Assembly: GCF_008326345.1 (NCBI RefSeq)
Contig: NZ_BJEN01000003.1
Location: forward strand, 248,001-312,000
Origin: Cutibacterium modestum
GTDB lineage: Bacteria; Actinomycetota; Actinomycetes; Propionibacteriales; Propionibacteriaceae
Direction: 5' to 3'
DNA: 64,000 bases
Part shown: positions 18,078-26,976 of the stretch, in pieces
Layout of the letters: each line of letters opens with the position of its first letter
How positions within the stretch are numbered: the stretch's first letter is position 1
Made by a program: the position numbers and the translations under genes
Notes under the pieces: model-generated
Databases searched by the model: none
What the model was told of the DNA's origin: nothing
The model's input: only the letters and a program-made list of their open reading frames with translations

Positions 18078-19592
18078 TTGTCCGACACCCAAGTCGCTGA
18101 GCCAATGATCACATCGCGGGTGCCAGCCCGCATTGACCGGCTGCCGTGGTCGAAATTCCACACGATGGTTATCGTCGGTCTGGGAACAGCGTGGATCCTT
18201 GACGGTATTGAGGTGCAGATCGTCGCAGCAAACGGCTTTGCAAAGCCGCTGCACATGTCCACCGCCGAGGTTACCGCAGCCGCCACTTTCTATCTGCTCG
18301 GCCAGGTGCTTGGTGCTCTCTTCTTCGGCAAACTCACTGACCGTATTGGCCGAAAGAAGCTCTTCACCCTGACTCTGCTGGTCTACCTTCTTGGTTCGGG
18401 TATTGCAGGTTTGTCTTTCCTGCCGTGGTTTCTTTATTTGTGCCGTTTTATCGCTGGTTCCGGTATTGGCGGTGAATATTCAGCGATCAACTCGGCTATT
18501 GATGAGCTCATTCCGGCTCGGTATCGCGGTCGGGTGGACTTGGCCGTCAATAGCACCTACTGGGCTGGCGTTATGCTCGGTTCAGTAGCGACGATTTACC
18601 TCCTTGATCCGACGAAGGTAGCGGAATTTTGGGGCTGGCGTATTGGTTTTTTCATTGGTCCAGTTCTCGGCATTATCCTCATACTCATCCGTAAGCACAT
18701 TCCGGAGTCGCCTCGCTGGATGCTGACCCATGGATACGGTGAACAGGCCGAAGCGATCGTCGCTGGGATCGAGAAGGATGTTCAGGAGTCTGGGCATGAC
18801 CTTGAGCCGGTTGGTGACGACCAGGCCATCACTCTGGAACCCGAGGTGAGGCGTCGGGGTTACCGCAGCGTCTCCCAGTGGTGGGCAGAGTTTAAGGAGT
18901 CCGGGGCTGAACTCGTCGAGGTGTTCCTGTATCGCTATTGGAAGCGCACTATACTGGGTATCACCCTTATGGTGACCCAGTCCTTCCTCTACAACGCCAT
19001 CTTTTTCACCTACGAGATTGTGCTGTCACAGTTCTACTCGGTGCCTAAAGCTGACGTCGGCTTGTATATGATTCCATTCGCGGTTGGTAATCTACTCGGT
19101 CCAATTTTTCTGGGGCGATTCTTTGACATCGTTGGTCGGCGCAAAATGATCTTCTCTACCTACGGGGTTTCTGCTCTGGTGTTGGTGATCAGTGCGTTGC
19201 TTTTTCAGCATGACGCCCTGACGCCGACCACTCACACTATCTTCTGGTGCGTGGCCTTTTTCTTTGCTAGCGCCGGAGCTTCCTCGGCCTATCTGACGGT
19301 CTCCGAGATTTTCCCGCTGGAAGTCCGTGGCCAAGCTATTAGCTACTTCTTCTCAATTGCTCAGATCGCCGGTGCTATTGCTCCCCTCATCTTCGGCAAC
19401 CTCATCGGTGACGGCTCTTCGCGCGGACCCCTTGTCGGTGGCTACGTCATCGGCGCCGGCATCATGCTTATTGGGGGCCTCGTCGCTCTGTTTATGGGCG
19501 TCGATGCGGAGGGCAAGGGCTTGGAGGCCATTACTGATCCGCTCAGTCGTGGCCGTGCCAAAAAGTCAGCCACTGCCCAGAAAACGGCGTGA
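18078..19592 (+). CDS. MFS transporter, metabolite:H+ symporter type
   Basis: A 504-aa, 12-helix major-facilitator protein. It has two copies of the loop motif (GKLTDRIGRKKLF between helices 2 and 3; GRFFDIVGRRKMIF in the second half) and IPESPRWMLTHG after helix 6, as in sugar and organic-acid porters. A hydrophilic loop of about 60 residues separates the halves. The start is TTG 18078, with GGAGGAGG properly spaced before it; no nearby ATG is better. No catabolic genes adjoin it, so the substrate stays open. Confidence 0.88.
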   Translation: MSDTQVAEPMITSRVPARIDRLPWSKFHTMVIVGLGTAWILDGIEVQIVAANGFAKPLHMSTAEVTAAATFYLLGQVLGALFFGKLTDRIGRKKLFTLTLLVYLLGSGIAGLSFLPWFLYLCRFIAGSGIGGEYSAINSAIDELIPARYRGRVDLAVNSTYWAGVMLGSVATIYLLDPTKVAEFWGWRIGFFIGPVLGIILILIRKHIPESPRWMLTHGYGEQAEAIVAGIEKDVQESGHDLEPVGDDQAITLEPEVRRRGYRSVSQWWAEFKESGAELVEVFLYRYWKRTILGITLMVTQSFLYNAIFFTYEIVLSQFYSVPKADVGLYMIPFAVGNLLGPIFLGRFFDIVGRRKMIFSTYGVSALVLVISALLFQHDALTPTTHTIFWCVAFFFASAGASSAYLTVSEIFPLEVRGQAISYFFSIAQIAGAIAPLIFGNLIGDGSSRGPLVGGYVIGAGIMLIGGLVALFMGVDAEGKGLEAITDPLSRGRAKKSATAQKTA

Positions 19593-19609
19593 GTCGGGAG
19601 GGTACGGTG

Positions 19610-19738
19610 ATGGCGATCATCGTTCCATCTACCGGTAGCCTTCCCGAGCCCGACGTCACCTCCGCCGAGGCTGTGTGGCAGGGCGCTGTCGCCGTCGGTG
19701 TAAGTATGAGGTCAGGGTCCCTGGCCGCCCCGCGCTAG
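19610..19738 (+). CDS. Possible 42-aa ORF after the MFS gene
   Basis: ATG 19610 with GGGAGGG before it opens a 42-codon frame beginning MAIIVPSTGSLPEPDV. The first 30 residues have coding-like third positions; the end does not. It lies 17 nt after the transporter and may be a small protein or the surviving start of a deleted gene. No family is recognised. Confidence 0.3.
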   Translation: MAIIVPSTGSLPEPDVTSAEAVWQGAVAVGVSMRSGSLAAPR

Positions 19739-20186
19739 GGGTTAACAAGGGGTTTGCCGTCGTGGCGTCACCATGGTGGCTCTGATCGCGTTCCGTCCTG
19801 CCATAACAATCGGCACCGCCAGGTCCGCCTCATCTCGCGGTGCGGGGACCTCTGACATCGTGGGCCATGCCAAGCTCGGCGACTTGCGTCAGGTGGTGCG
19901 ACGGGCTGGGGCCCTAACGCGGAGAAGGCGGCAGACGTCGAGCTAGCTACTGTCCGGAGAAGTCGTAGTGAGGTTCTGGTGCGGGCTAGCCTGCAAGGCT
20001 GCGTGAGGTTGGTGTCGCATCTAGTGTCAATCTGGAGCCGATCTTTGCCAGAGTTCTGTTGCGCAATGCGCAATGCGCAGTGTCCGGTGGTAGTCATGCC
20101 GCGACCGGTGCGCAAGGTGCACGAGGAGCCCGATAGCCTCGTCGTCCCGGTCGCGGTGGAGGGGCCGCCCGGCGAGAGCTGAGCGC
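19739..20186. other. Gene-poor region between MFS and ychJ-like genes
   Basis: Long open frames exist on the minus strand but overlap the ychJ-like gene out of frame and have arginine/serine-rich, non-coding-like composition. I see no RNA gene, repeat or operator here. Decayed coding sequence is possible. Confidence 0.3.
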
Positions 20187-20555
20187 TTACTCGACGTTCC
20201 CGTCGACATACATCCACCGGCCTGCGCGACGCTGGAAACGGGACACCTCATGGAGAACGTTGTGGCGTTTCCCTGCCTGGTATGAGGCGCGAAATTCCAC
20301 CACTCCTGTGGTGTCGCCCGGCTGGCCGTCCTTGGTGGCGAGGACTTGTAGCCCAGTCCATTCCAGGCCCTGCGCATCGACGATATCGGGGCGGGTCCGA
20401 GGGTGCCAGGTCGCCCACAGGTGGTTCCACTGTCCCAGGGCGTTCGCGGTGTAGCGCGACCTCATGAGTGCTTCAGCGGTCTCGGCGCGACGAGGGTCCT
20501 CGAGAATCGGTCCGCAACACTGATCGAGGTTCCGCCCTGTCCCGCAAGGACACAA
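20187..20555 (-). CDS. YchJ-family (UPF0225) SEC-C/NTF2-like protein
   Basis: A 122-aa protein starting MCPCGTGRNLDQCCGPI, a CxCx8CC zinc-binding SEC-C-like motif, followed by an NTF2-like fold with LMRSRYTANALG and VEFRASYQ, as in E. coli YchJ. Its role is unknown; zinc binding is inferred from the cysteines. TTG 20555 is taken as the start since the motif begins at once; TATAAC lies 4 nt upstream on the minus strand, which may be a leaderless -10. It is divergent from the binding-protein gene that follows. Confidence 0.85.
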   Translation of the reverse strand: MCPCGTGRNLDQCCGPILEDPRRAETAEALMRSRYTANALGQWNHLWATWHPRTRPDIVDAQGLEWTGLQVLATKDGQPGDTTGVVEFRASYQAGKRHNVLHEVSRFQRRAGRWMYVDGNVE

Positions 20556-20677
20556 TGTGGTTATAACTCAAGCATCTCAGGCTGGGTGTCGCCCTGTGCG
20601 GACTACAGTCGGGAGCGGCTCTCCGGTGGGATTCGGAAGGCTTGCGCCACATCGGGCGCTGGGTGGATGGGAGATGG

Positions 20678-21721
20678 ATGATGTCGCACGGTGTGGTGGC
20701 CACGGTGCTTGTGGCAGGCCTGATCGGGTTAGGGCTCACTGGCTGTTCCGGTGCTGCGGGGGTTTACAACAGCGGCGAGGAGGCGGTCAACGGATCAAGG
20801 TTGGGGGCTGAATCGACCCCCAAGGCTCATGCTGGTGCGACGCCTGACCAGAAATGGACTCACTGCACTCCGGGAGCTCGTTCCAAGGACGTCACCGCAA
20901 TGAAGCCCGACACCAACACCACGCTGACGATCGGTGCGTTCAACGGGTGGGACGAGTCCTGGGCGACGGCTGGTCTCATCAAGCAGGTCCTCAAGAAGGA
21001 CGGATACACCGTTACCATCAAGGGATTCGATGCCGGGGTCGGGTACCAGGCGACGGCTGGCGGTGACATCGACATCATCACTGATTCCTGGCTTCCGGTG
21101 ACCCAGGCCGGCTACATCCGCAAGTACGGGCCGAAGTTGGAGAACCTTGGATGCTGGTATGACAATGCGAACCTCACCATTGCTGTGAATAAAGACTCGC
21201 CGGCACATTCCATCGCTGATCTGAAGAAAACTGGCAGCGCCTACGGAAATGTCATCTATAGCATTGAACCTGGTGCGGAGATGACGAAAACTATCGCCAC
21301 TCAGACGCTGCCGATGTATGGGTTGTCGAACATCGTCCTCAAGACCTCGTCGACACCGGCGATGCTGGCTCAGCTTCAGAAAGCAACCAAGGCGGGGAGT
21401 AATGTTGCGGTTACCTTGTGGCGGCCGCATTGGGCCTATGACGCCTACCCGGTGCGTGACCTCGCTGATCCTAAAAACGCGATCTCTCACGCCGAACTTA
21501 TTTACAGTTTCGGGCGGCCCGGATTCGAGAAGGATCACCCCAAGGCCGCTCAACTCATTCGCAACCTTGCGATCGACGACGCCCACCTGTCGAGTCTGGA
21601 ACACCTCATGGTCAATATCACCAAGCGTGGTGGCCAACAGGACACTGCGATCTCGAGGTGGATGGCCGACAATCCGGGCTGGGTGGACGACTGGCTGGCC
21701 GGAAGGCTGGGGTCTCGATGA
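20678..21721 (+). CDS. Betaine/choline-type ABC substrate-binding lipoprotein
   Basis: A 347-aa secreted lipoprotein with an OpuAC domain, which binds quaternary amines such as glycine betaine or choline through an aromatic cage. A short signal peptide ends in the lipobox LTGC, and the domain shows GAFNGWDESWATAG, GGDIDIITDSWLPV and LKKTGSAYGNVIY. ATG 20678 follows GGGAG at a reasonable distance; the frame opens earlier at 20642. No permease or ATPase gene accompanies it, so it is an orphan binding protein here. The next gene overlaps it by 4 nt. Confidence 0.88.
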   Translation: MMSHGVVATVLVAGLIGLGLTGCSGAAGVYNSGEEAVNGSRLGAESTPKAHAGATPDQKWTHCTPGARSKDVTAMKPDTNTTLTIGAFNGWDESWATAGLIKQVLKKDGYTVTIKGFDAGVGYQATAGGDIDIITDSWLPVTQAGYIRKYGPKLENLGCWYDNANLTIAVNKDSPAHSIADLKKTGSAYGNVIYSIEPGAEMTKTIATQTLPMYGLSNIVLKTSSTPAMLAQLQKATKAGSNVAVTLWRPHWAYDAYPVRDLADPKNAISHAELIYSFGRPGFEKDHPKAAQLIRNLAIDDAHLSSLEHLMVNITKRGGQQDTAISRWMADNPGWVDDWLAGRLGSR

Positions 21722-22521
21722 GTCGGCTCCTCCCCGACCCCGACGTGGCGGGGGCATGGGTAGTACGCGTCGGTGGCGCGGATCAGTCGTGGGTCGATCC
21801 TGACGATCCCACCCGTCTCGAGTTCGACTATATGGAGCGTATTGCCGACCATCTTGATGTCCACCGTCCAGCGGGGGAGAGGATGCGCGTTATTCACCTA
21901 GGTGGTGCAGGGATGTGCCTGGCTAGGTATGTCGCGACGACCCGTCCGACCAGCCCGCAGATCGTCTGTGAACCTGATGCCGAGTTGACAGCAGAGGTGC
22001 GTCTCAAGGCTCCGCTACCAGCACGTTCGGGAATCAAGGTGCGCCCAGTAGATGGACGGTCGGGGGTCGCGGCCATGCGGGAGGATTTCGCCGACGTCGT
22101 CATCCTTGATGCCTTCGACGGCGCCCAGGTTCCTGGTGACCTCGTTACCGTCGAGTTCTTTACCGATGTATCGCGCATCCTGCACTCCGACGGCATCGTG
22201 GTGGCGAACCTGGCTGACTCCGCACTTCTCACATGGACCAAACGGGTCGCGAGGGCTGCCGAAAAGGTGTTTTCCAACGTGTGCTTGGCAGCAGAGTCGT
22301 CGACCCTCAAAGGACGTCGCTACGGAAATATCATCCTGGCAGCCTCCAATGGGCAGCTGCACGAGGGGGAGCTGACGCGACGCTGTAGCGGCGCGGCTTT
22401 CCCGTTCCGGCTTATCGCTGGTGATGCGCTGGCGAGGCTGCTGTCAGATGCTCAGCCCTTCCACGACGATGATACTGAGTCCTCGCCGGGGCCGCCTGGA
22501 GGAGCGACTTTCTTCTCTTGA
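21718..22521 (+). CDS. Spermidine-synthase-like (Rossmann methyltransferase fold) protein
   Basis: A 267-aa protein related to polyamine aminopropyltransferases. The SAM-type glycine loop is RVIHLGGAGMCLARYV and the following strand ends in CEPDAEL; DVVILDAFDGAQVPGDLVT carries the acidic motif and helix typical of the spermidine-synthase fold. Many actinobacterial homologues lack the full polyamine site and have unknown activity, so polyamine synthesis should not be assumed. ATG 21718 overlaps the stop of the binding-protein gene (ATGA), so the two are coupled. No speD or other polyamine gene is near. Confidence 0.75.
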   Translation: MSRLLPDPDVAGAWVVRVGGADQSWVDPDDPTRLEFDYMERIADHLDVHRPAGERMRVIHLGGAGMCLARYVATTRPTSPQIVCEPDAELTAEVRLKAPLPARSGIKVRPVDGRSGVAAMREDFADVVILDAFDGAQVPGDLVTVEFFTDVSRILHSDGIVVANLADSALLTWTKRVARAAEKVFSNVCLAAESSTLKGRRYGNIILAASNGQLHEGELTRRCSGAAFPFRLIAGDALARLLSDAQPFHDDDTESSPGPPGGATFFS

Positions 22522-22615
22522 CGATCGCCTGGTTGGTTGTTGACCTAGTCAGCGAGCCGGTGAGACGTCAGATGACGGCTTCGTCCTGGTCGTCGCTAGG
22601 TGAGATGATGTCACC

Positions 22616-23161
22616 ATGACCCATTCGGCCTCTGAGGGAACAGCTAGATATGGTTCTCTGCCGTCGCTGCCCGACATTCCCAAACTGATCGTTGTGGTAC
22701 GGGTTATCGTTATCGGCTTGTCGGCCATGTGGGCTCTGGTCATCTGCGGGTTATGGGCGGCTGGACGCAGCGAGAGTCAATCGACCCTCGGCCCAATACT
22801 CACGTCGTTCGCCCTGGGCATGGACTCGGGAGGCTGGGCCGGTCATCTACTTATCCCCGTGGCAGGTTGTGTCTTGACGGTGACGATGGGTCGTGGTCAT
22901 GCCATCGACCGGTATCTCTTCACGGTGCTCTCACTGGGGTGGATGTGGTGGCTTTCTCGCGGCACAGAACTTCTGGGAGGGTTCGACGTCGTCGGGATCA
23001 TGGCCGTCGCGGTGGTGTTGGCGACTGTCTGGAGCGCACCAGTTAATGCGTGGATTAAGGCTGTTGCCGAACGTGACAAGGCGATCGCAAATCCCCCAGA
23101 GGAAGGTTGGTTGGAACCGGGGCAGGTTCAGCCATGGCAAGCCACAGCGCGTCGAAAGTGA
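22616..23161 (+). CDS. Hypothetical membrane protein, 181 aa
   Basis: No family recognised. About four hydrophobic segments (roughly residues 25-48, 62-82, 92-110, 118-140) are followed by a basic then proline/glutamate-containing cytoplasmic tail. GATGAT (22604-22609) lies 6 nt before the ATG, matching the leaderless pattern seen at other genes in this window. It stands between the spermidine-synthase-like gene and the convergent DedA gene. Confidence 0.7.
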   Translation: MTHSASEGTARYGSLPSLPDIPKLIVVVRVIVIGLSAMWALVICGLWAAGRSESQSTLGPILTSFALGMDSGGWAGHLLIPVAGCVLTVTMGRGHAIDRYLFTVLSLGWMWWLSRGTELLGGFDVVGIMAVAVVLATVWSAPVNAWIKAVAERDKAIANPPEEGWLEPGQVQPWQATARRK

Positions 23162-23204
23162 GCCGATTCTTCACCTGCTGAACCCATGTGCGGCAACTCG
23201 GCCC

Positions 23205-23933
23205 TCACTCGGCGTGGGAGCGTCGAGCTGATTGCGGCTGGCTTGCCTGACCTTTACGTCGGGCCTTGAGCCATTCGACGCCCATCGGCAGCACCGATAC
23301 CACGATGATGAGGAGCAGAGCCGCCTCGAAGTTGTTCCGGACGGCGGGGATCTGGCCAAGGAAATAGCCGGCTTGGACAGCGATAAGCACCCAGAGGACG
23401 CCGCCGATAGCGGTGTAGGTGATGAATTTCCGGAACGTCATCTGGCCAACGCCGGCAATCATGGTGACGAAGGTGCGCACGATCGGCACGAAACGAGCCA
23501 AGACGAGGGCGACTGAACCATGCTTGCGGAAAAACTCGTGAGTGGTGTCCACGTGTTTGGGGGAGAACACCTTGCCCATGAATCCTTCTCGCTCCCGGAA
23601 AAGTTTCGGGCCAACCATGTAACCGATCCAGTAGCCGCAGGTATTTCCTGCGACAGCGCAGAGGATAAGGACCAGATTGATGATGATGAGGGTTATCGGC
23701 GCAGACCCGTAATGGATCAAGGGGATGGTTGAGTTGACGCCTACGGCGGCAAACATTCCCAGAGCAAAGAGCAGAGAGTCTCCGGGCATGAAGAACACGG
23801 CGAGGCCGCACTCGGCGAAGACGATCAGCGCGACAATCCACAGAGCTGCAGCACCGGCGCCCTCAATGATGGTCTGAGGGTCCATCCAGGCGGGGGTGAG
23901 TAGGGCAGGGAGGGTCATGAGGAGACTCGGCAT
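23205..23933 (-). CDS. DedA-family membrane protein
   Basis: A 242-aa polytopic membrane protein of the DedA/SNARE-associated family, whose members act in membrane homeostasis and include undecaprenyl-phosphate or phospholipid flippases. Conserved pieces are FAECGLAVFFMPGDSLLFAL and RFVPIVRTFVTMIAGVGQM with the family arginines. The frame opens far upstream (24059), through the neighbouring gene, so ATG 23933 is chosen: TAGTCT (23946-23941, minus strand) lies 7 nt before it, a leaderless promoter. It is divergent from the TrmH gene across only 23 bp. Confidence 0.88.
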   Translation of the reverse strand: MPSLLMTLPALLTPAWMDPQTIIEGAGAAALWIVALIVFAECGLAVFFMPGDSLLFALGMFAAVGVNSTIPLIHYGSAPITLIIINLVLILCAVAGNTCGYWIGYMVGPKLFREREGFMGKVFSPKHVDTTHEFFRKHGSVALVLARFVPIVRTFVTMIAGVGQMTFRKFITYTAIGGVLWVLIAVQAGYFLGQIPAVRNNFEAALLLIIVVSVLPMGVEWLKARRKGQASQPQSARRSHAE

Positions 23934-23940
23934 GGGGTCA

Positions 23941-23950
23941 AGACTATCTT
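23941..23950. promoter_or_regulatory. Back-to-back -10 boxes of the dedA and trmH genes
   Basis: On the minus strand TAGTCT occupies 23946-23941 and is 7 nt from the dedA ATG; on the plus strand TATCTT occupies 23945-23950 and is 6 nt from the trmH GTG. Both boxes use the same TA step at 23945-23946, so one symmetric element would drive two divergent leaderless mRNAs. Promoter activity is inferred from position and sequence. Confidence 0.65.
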
Positions 23951-23956
23951 TGGTCC

Positions 23957-24637
23957 GTGTGTTCCCCGTCCGCTGATGAACTCGCTGATGCTCCTTCGCT
24001 CCAAATCCCCAGCCAGTTAGCGACCGCAGTTGTAGGTATTGGGCCGATGCCCAAACCATGGCCTGATGACCCGAGACTCGATCCTGAGCTGTTGGCCTCA
24101 GGGGATCGACGCAATGTCATTGATCGGTATCGGTACTGGACGATGGAGGCAATTGTCGCCGACCTTGACACCCAGCGCTCCCGGCTGCACGTGGCTATCC
24201 AGAACTGGGAGCACGACTTCAATATTGGGTCGGTGGTGCGCACCGCCAACGCTTTTAACGTGTCAGCCGTTCATATCTTGGGGCGGCGTCGTTGGAATAA
24301 ACGTGGCGCGATGGTGACCGATCGGTACTTGCACGTTTACCACCACCCTGACGTTCCTTCTTTCCTACAGTGGCTTGACGAGCACGGTGTCACTCCCGTA
24401 GGAGTGGATAACCTGTCCGGGTCAGTGCCACTGGAGACAGCCCAACTGCCGCAGGACTGCTGCCTGGTGTTCGGATCGGAAGGTCCCGGGCTAACCGACG
24501 AGATTGTCAAGGGGTGCGAGCAGTTGGTGGCCATCACCCAATACGGGTCAACTCGTTCCATGAATGCTGGTGCGGCTGCCGCGATTGCCATGTACGCCTG
24601 GACGACACAGTGGCGTCCAAAGCCGCCCACTGGCTGA
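23957..24637 (+). CDS. TrmH/SpoU-family RNA 2'-O-methyltransferase
   Basis: A 226-aa SPOUT methyltransferase acting on tRNA or rRNA ribose. Motif 1 is NIGSVVRTANAF, motif 2 CCLVFGSEGPGL and motif 3 STRSMNAGAAAAIAMYAW, the three knot-forming SPOUT elements. The N-terminal extension (about 60 residues) is longer than in minimal TrmH proteins. The start is GTG 23957, directly positioned by TATCTT six nt upstream. Exact RNA target cannot be decided. Confidence 0.9.
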   Translation: MCSPSADELADAPSLQIPSQLATAVVGIGPMPKPWPDDPRLDPELLASGDRRNVIDRYRYWTMEAIVADLDTQRSRLHVAIQNWEHDFNIGSVVRTANAFNVSAVHILGRRRWNKRGAMVTDRYLHVYHHPDVPSFLQWLDEHGVTPVGVDNLSGSVPLETAQLPQDCCLVFGSEGPGLTDEIVKGCEQLVAITQYGSTRSMNAGAAAAIAMYAWTTQWRPKPPTG

Positions 24638-24670
24638 TCGGGGAGAACTGTCACCCCCTAGGCTCGTGCC

Positions 24671-25261
24671 ATGAGCACACAACCCACTGAGGGACCACCA
24701 CATCTAGTCGTGGCATTCAATCCAGTGCCTAGTGCCTCCCGGGTTGCCCATCATCACGCGACGAGATTTCGCTTGGCGGTGCAGGCCCTCATCATCGTTG
24801 TTATAGGTGGTCTGTTGTGGACGCTGACAGCAGACGCTTTCAAGCTATCGACGGTGATGTGGATGCTCGGGGCGTGGGTGGTGTTATTCGTCGTGCTTTT
24901 CGTCATCCAGAATCTGCGGCTACACGCTGCTCGCAAGGATCTTCTCGACGTCGGGGAAGGCCCAGCGCTCATCATCTGTCCGGGCCGGTTACTTCTGAGA
25001 CGAGCATTGCGCTTAAGATCCAAAGAGTCCACGGCTACGTCTATGGATGAGGTCCGCTGGGACGATCTTTCGGCGATCAAGGTGGGCGGCTCGTCGATTG
25101 GGTCTGGTCCCGGTTTGGTCGTCCATGCCGATGATAGCAGGCAGTGGGAGGTTCCACTCTCGTGGCTTGATAGTCGACTAGCTGACATTGACGCCGCGAT
25201 CTCCGTGGCCTCTGGTGGTCGGGTTCGGGTGGAACAGGATAGTTCGGAGATCGCTGACTAA
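24671..25261 (+). CDS. Hypothetical two-helix membrane protein
   Basis: A 196-aa protein with two adjacent transmembrane segments (about residues 36-56 and 62-85) and a soluble C-terminal part that reads like a small beta-rich, PH-like domain (DEVRWDDLSAIKVGG, QWEVPLSWLD). No firm family. TAGGCT (24659-24664) lies 6 nt before ATG 24671, a clear leaderless layout. It follows the TrmH gene by 33 nt but has its own promoter box. Confidence 0.7.
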   Translation: MSTQPTEGPPHLVVAFNPVPSASRVAHHHATRFRLAVQALIIVVIGGLLWTLTADAFKLSTVMWMLGAWVVLFVVLFVIQNLRLHAARKDLLDVGEGPALIICPGRLLLRRALRLRSKESTATSMDEVRWDDLSAIKVGGSSIGSGPGLVVHADDSRQWEVPLSWLDSRLADIDAAISVASGGRVRVEQDSSEIAD

Positions 25262-25352
25262 TGCGCGCTGCGCAGCACCTATGAGCGTGCTAGGCGCTGG
25301 GACTGACATTGGGGCGGTGTCTGCGGAAGAATGGTTCTTGTCATCGCGAGTT

Positions 25353-25366
25353 CATAATAGGAAAGG
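25353..25366 (+). promoter_or_regulatory. -10-like box and ribosome-binding site of fbaA
   Basis: CATAAT (25353-25358) is immediately followed by AGGAAAGG (25359-25366), 6 nt before the ATG. The strong ribosome-binding site fits a highly expressed glycolytic gene; the -10 would lie too close to the ribosome-binding site for a long leader, so a further upstream promoter may also exist. Confidence 0.4.
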
Positions 25367-25372
25367 CCTAAC

Positions 25373-26398
25373 ATGCCCATCGCAACACCCGAGATCTACG
25401 GCGAGATGATCGACCGCGCGAAGGAACACGGCTTCGCGTACCCGGCTATCAACGTGACCTCCTCCCAGACCCTCAACGCTGCTCTACAGGGGTTCACTGA
25501 GGCTGGTTCCGACGGCATCGTCCAGATCTCTACCGGTGGTGCCGAGTACGCCTCCGGACAGACGGTGAAGGATATGGTGACCGGTGCGGTTGCTCTTGCG
25601 GAGTACGCCCACGTCGTCGCTAAGAAGTACCCGATCAACGTGGCCTTGCACACTGACCACTGCCAGAAGGAGAAGCTGGACAAGTACGTCAACCCGCTCA
25701 TTGCCATCTCGCAGGAGCGCGTCGACAAGGGGCAGGACCCGTTGTTCAACTCCCACATGTGGGATGGTTCGGCTATTGAGGTTGAGGAGAACCTGCAGAT
25801 TGCCGAGGAGTTGTTGTCGCGTACCTCGAAGGCCAAACTTATCCTCGAGATCGAGGTCGGCGCTGTTGGTGGTGAGGAAGACGGCGTCACTGGCGAGATC
25901 AACGAGAAGCTGTACACCACCGTCGCTGATGGCATGCGCACCCTTGAGGTGTTGGGCCTGGGCGAGAAGGGCCGCTACACGACGGCCCTGACCTTCGGCA
26001 ACGTTCACGGTGCGTACAAGCCTGGTTACGTCAAGCTGCGCCCGGAAATCCTCAAAGAGATCCAGGACGAGTGCGGCAAGAAGTACGGCAAGGACAAGCC
26101 GTTCGATCTGGTCTTCCACGGTGGGTCGGGCTCGACCGCTCAGGAGATCGCCGACGCGGTGTCCTACGGCGTCATCAAGATGAACGTCGATACTGATACT
26201 CAGTATGCGTTTTCGCGTCCTGTTGTTGAGCACATGTTTAAGAATTACGACGGCATGCTCAAGATTGACGGTGAGGTCGGTAACAAGAAGATGTACGACC
26301 CGCGTTCGTGGGGCAAGAAAGCTGAGGCTGGTATGGCTGCCCGGATTGTTGAGGCTTGTGAGCAGCTGGGTTCGAAGGGTACCTCGGTTAACGCCTGA
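25373..26398 (+). CDS. fbaA: Fructose-bisphosphate aldolase class II
   Basis: Zinc-dependent glycolytic aldolase, 341 aa. Metal and active-site signatures are [16 protein letters not shown] (catalytic Asp and zinc His), [26 protein letters not shown] and LVFHGGSGS followed by [12 protein letters not shown], as in the class IIA FbaA enzymes of actinobacteria and E. coli. Monocistronic: it has a strong ribosome-binding site and is closed by an excellent intrinsic terminator at 26413-26452. It complements the class I enzyme at 11996-12904. Confidence 0.97.
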   Translation: MPIATPEIYGEMIDRAKEHGFAYPAINVTSSQTLNAALQGFTEAGSDGIVQISTGGAEYASGQTVKDMVTGAVALAEYAHVVAKKYPINVALHTDHCQKEKLDKYVNPLIAISQERVDKGQDPLFNSHMWDGSAIEVEENLQIAEELLSRTSKAKLILEIEVGAVGGEEDGVTGEINEKLYTTVADGMRTLEVLGLGEKGRYTTALTFGNVHGAYKPGYVKLRPEILKEIQDECGKKYGKDKPFDLVFHGGSGSTAQEIADAVSYGVIKMNVDTDTQYAFSRPVVEHMFKNYDGMLKIDGEVGNKKMYDPRSWGKKAEAGMAARIVEACEQLGSKGTSVNA

Positions 26399-26412
26399 GT
26401 TGTTTTGTGAAG

Positions 26413-26452
26413 ATTCCCGGCCAGTCCTGTTGAGGATTGGCCGGGAATTTTA
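26413..26452 (+). terminator. Intrinsic terminator of fbaA
   Basis: ATTCCCGGCCA (26413-26423) pairs with TGGCCGGGAAT (26438-26448); the inner TCCT/AGGA also pairs, leaving a short GTTG loop. A run of T residues follows. It begins 14 nt after the fbaA stop and is a textbook rho-independent terminator. Confidence 0.92.
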
Positions 26453-26456
26453 ATTG

Positions 26457-26944
26457 TCATCGGTGTGATGGTAGTGGTGGCGGCGGGCTGTTGTTGGCGT
26501 GTACTGTGGTGTTACAGTCGACGAGCCACTTGCCATTGACGGGGGTCATGGCGACTGTCACGATAGGTTCTGCTCTCGCTCGTGAGTCAATATCCGTCGT
26601 TCTTGTCGGAAGAGGGCCTTCGGAGATAAGGGTTCCTTTGTTCAGCCTGGCTGAGTCGGTGTGGAAGGCCTTGAAAATGGCGTGACCCCAGGCTTCAGCT
26701 TTCTTGGAATGACTGTCCCAGTCGGCATTGGGTGCGACGGGGTCCTGGACTCGGTAGTTATCAATGGTGTCAGGGGTTGACGGCGAAATAGGTTGCCATG
26801 CCGACGGTGCTTACCTGGAGTTCATCATCACGGTGCTGTACTAGGAGTGTTCCGCCAATCCCGGCAGCGGCGGACAAGATGGCACGTAAAGCATACTTGA
26901 CAGCAGACTTGATATTCAGTGTTTCCTCTGGATAATAATCGATT
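26457..26944 (-). pseudogene. Frameshifted hypothetical gene downstream of the amidase pseudogene
   Basis: On the minus strand two frames join to one protein-like sequence: the first contains AVKYALRAILSAAAGIGG and ends at VGMATYFAVNP, the second continues PDTIDNYRVQDPVAP and ends at a stop at 26457-26459 after a proline-rich tail. The switch falls on the G4 run at 26773-26776; one base fewer would restore TYFAVNPDTIDNYR. No start codon is obvious at the 5' end. I do not recognise the family; the sequence between NADWDSHSKK and GKWLVDCNT looks like a secreted or lipoprotein helper. It lies directly after the amidase remnant and probably shared its operon. Confidence 0.6.
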
Positions 26945-26976
26945 TTATGTCAAGTTAAGCACCCATATTGTCCATC

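Noticed and set aside
19768-20217. 149-codon minus frame next to the YchJ-like gene
   Set aside because: Overlaps the real gene out of frame and is rich in Arg/Ser/Thr with no motif; kept only as a gene-poor region.
20795-21757. 320-codon antisense frame across the binding-protein gene
   Set aside because: Shadow of the OpuAC-domain gene; no motif, no ribosome-binding site, arginine-rich ends.
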